Shown one piece after another: positions 15,272-16,813 of a DNA stretch of 16,813 bases. Source of the stretch: Flavobacteriaceae bacterium (lineage in GTDB: Bacteria > Bacteroidota > Bacteroidia > Flavobacteriales > Flavobacteriaceae). Each line of letters starts with the position of its first letter. Positions within the stretch are counted from its first letter, which is position 1. The translations under genes were made by a program, and so were the position numbers. The DNA is taken from contig JAUWLK010000028.1 in assembly GCA_030613745.1 (NCBI GenBank), forward strand, positions 1 through 16,813, read 5' to 3'. The notes under the pieces are model-generated. The model did no database searches. It was not told the origin of the DNA and was given only the letters and a program-made list of their open reading frames with translations.

Positions 15272-16771
15272 ATGAAAATACTTTCGGCCAAGCAGATTTA
15301 TCAAGCAGATCAAGCAACTATCCTTAATAAACCTATTTCTTCAACAGATTTGATGGAATATGCAGCTACAAATTGCTTTCATTGGATAGAAAAATATCTT
15401 AATAATGAAAATCAAAAAATTCATATTTTTTGTGGAATAGGAAATAATGGAGGAGATGGATTGGTAATAGCTAGGAAGTTAATTCAATCAAATCATCAGG
15501 TTAAAACTTACATTGTAAATTTTAGTGAAAAGCGAAGTAAAGACTTTGCAATTAATTATGAACGATTAATACAAATCAATCATCAACCAATTGAGTTAAA
15601 TTTTGTTAATCAATTTCCAATAATTGAGAGTCATGAAATTATTATTGATGCAATATTTGGTGTAGGTTTAACAAGATCTCCTAAAGGATTTGTAAAAGAA
15701 ATAATTCAAAATATTAATGAGTCTGAGTCAAAGATTATTTCTATTGATTTTCCTTCAGGTTTATTTTCAGAATTATCTGTAACAGATAAAGATTCTGTTA
15801 TTAAATCAACACAAACACTTACTTTTCAAAACCCTAAACTAGCCTTTTTGTTACCTGAAAATCAAAGTTTTTGTGAAAGTTGGCATATATTAGACATTGG
15901 TTTAAATGTGAATTTTATAGAAACCTTAAAAACTAAACATTCTATAATCAACATAAACCAAATCAAATCTATTTATAATCCTAGACTTAAATTTTCACAT
16001 AAAGGTACTTATGGTCATAGTTTAATAATTGGTGGAAGTTTTGGGAAAATTGGAGCAGTAGTTTTAGCATCAAAAGCTGCTTTAAAAATAGGTAGTGGAT
16101 TGGTTTCGGCTTATATTCCTAAATGCGGTTATCAAATTGTTCAAACTGCAAACCCAGAAGTAATGGTTGAAGTTGATGATGAAAAATATTTACAGTATTT
16201 TAATTATAAAACAATACCAAATGTTATAGGTATAGGTGTTGGTTTAGGAACACATTTAAAAACACACACAGGTTTCGCTAATTTTTTAAAGAGCAATAAA
16301 AATCCTTTGGTAATTGATGCTGATGCGCTAAATATTTTAGCAAAACATGATGAATTACTTTCGTTGATGCCAAAAAATACTGTATTAACACCTCACCCAA
16401 AAGAATTTGAACGTCTAATAGGGAAATGGAAAAATGATTATGATAAGCTAGATAAATTACTTGAATTTTCTATAAAATATAATTGTATTATTGTGTTAAA
16501 AGGAGCATACACCGCAATAGCTTATGAAGATCAGATTTATTTTAATACTACGGGAAATCCTGCATTAGCAACTGCAGGAAGTGGAGATGTTTAAACCGGG
16601 ATTATAACAGGACTTATCGCACAAAATTATTCACCAATAGATGCGAGTATTTTAGGAGTTTATTTACATGGAAAAACAGCTGATATAGCCATTAAAGATA
16701 ATTTTACTAAAGAAACTTTCACAGCTTCTGATTGTATAAATTATTTTGGTAAAGTATTTAAAGAATTATAA
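15272..16771 (+). pseudogene. nnr: Bifunctional NAD(P)H-hydrate epimerase / ADP-dependent dehydratase (Nnr), interrupted by an in-frame TAA
   Basis: This gene encodes the metabolite-repair enzyme that epimerises and dehydrates damaged NAD(P)H hydrates. The N-terminal YjeF_N epimerase domain (about 1-215) has GIGNNGGDG (55-63) and IIDAIFGVGLTR. The ribokinase-like dehydratase domain starts near residue 225, with KGTYGHSLIIGGSFGKIGA, VIDADALNIL and TPHPKEFERLIG. At 16592-16594 the codon is TAA just after GSGDV (Asp439 kept), where the family has Leu in GSGDVLTG. One T-to-A change from TTA explains it. Beyond it the same frame reads TGIITGLIAQ, GVYLHGKTADIA and so on to a stop at 16769-16771, a normal 499-codon gene with no indel. 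As written, a 440-residue product (15272-16594) loses the last 58 residues and probably dehydratase activity, though the epimerase could survive. A sequencing error is a real alternative. An AGGA lies close to the start. Confidence 0.88.
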
Positions 16772-16813
16772 GTTATTGGTATAAAATTTGTTATAAGAAT
16801 AGTAAACTATAAA

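Noticed and set aside
16592..16594. Stop-codon readthrough or recoding in nnr
   Set aside because: TAA is the least readily read-through stop and is not used for selenocysteine or pyrrolysine. No downstream structure is apparent. A mutation or base-call error is simpler.

Overview
The window is AT-rich, densely packed chromosomal DNA with every gene on the + strand. The protein families, the near absence of strong Shine-Dalgarno sites and several TAnnTTTG (-7 type) promoter elements point to a member of the Bacteroidota, most likely a Flavobacteriia species. No genus is claimed. I see no rRNA, tRNA, CRISPR array, insertion sequence or phage gene, and no gene-free stretch longer than 300 bases. 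The longest gap is about 125 bases (9695-9819).

Region 1 (1-5935) is the tail of an exopolysaccharide/capsule cluster. In order it holds the 3' end of a Wza-like outer-membrane export protein, a Wzc-like tyrosine autokinase/co-polymerase with a Gly-Tyr repeat tail, a small PglC-type initiating phosphoglycosyl transferase, a TviB/WbpO-type UDP-sugar 6-dehydrogenase, and a UDP-glucuronate 4-epimerase-like SDR.

Region 2 (5936-9694) follows with no gap. It holds cysQ, a tiny DUF2061 membrane protein, cysC, cysD and cysN, joined by abutting or overlapping start and stop codons. Together these make PAPS from sulfate (CysDN, then CysC) and remove the by-product PAP (CysQ). No PAPS reductase is present, and the set is fused to sugar-nucleotide genes. 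The best reading is a PAPS supply for sulfating the polysaccharide, although no sulfotransferase lies inside the window. An intrinsic terminator at 9717-9745 closes the unit.

Region 3 (9783-16771) is housekeeping: ychF, a GC-richer hairpin, tgt, an LptF/LptG-type permease, an EamA/DMT transporter (overlapping the permease gene by 11 bases), accA with its own promoter-like element, and nnr (NAD(P)H-hydrate repair). The nnr reading frame is broken by one in-frame TAA inside the conserved GSGDVLTG motif. The frame is otherwise intact to a normal C-terminus at 16771.

I do not see a clearly new system. The points most worth a second look are the sulfate-activation module welded to the polysaccharide operon (with its DUF2061 protein), the nonsense codon in nnr, the Tgt protein without its zinc cysteines, and the hexanucleotide-encoded tyrosine tail of the Wzc kinase.
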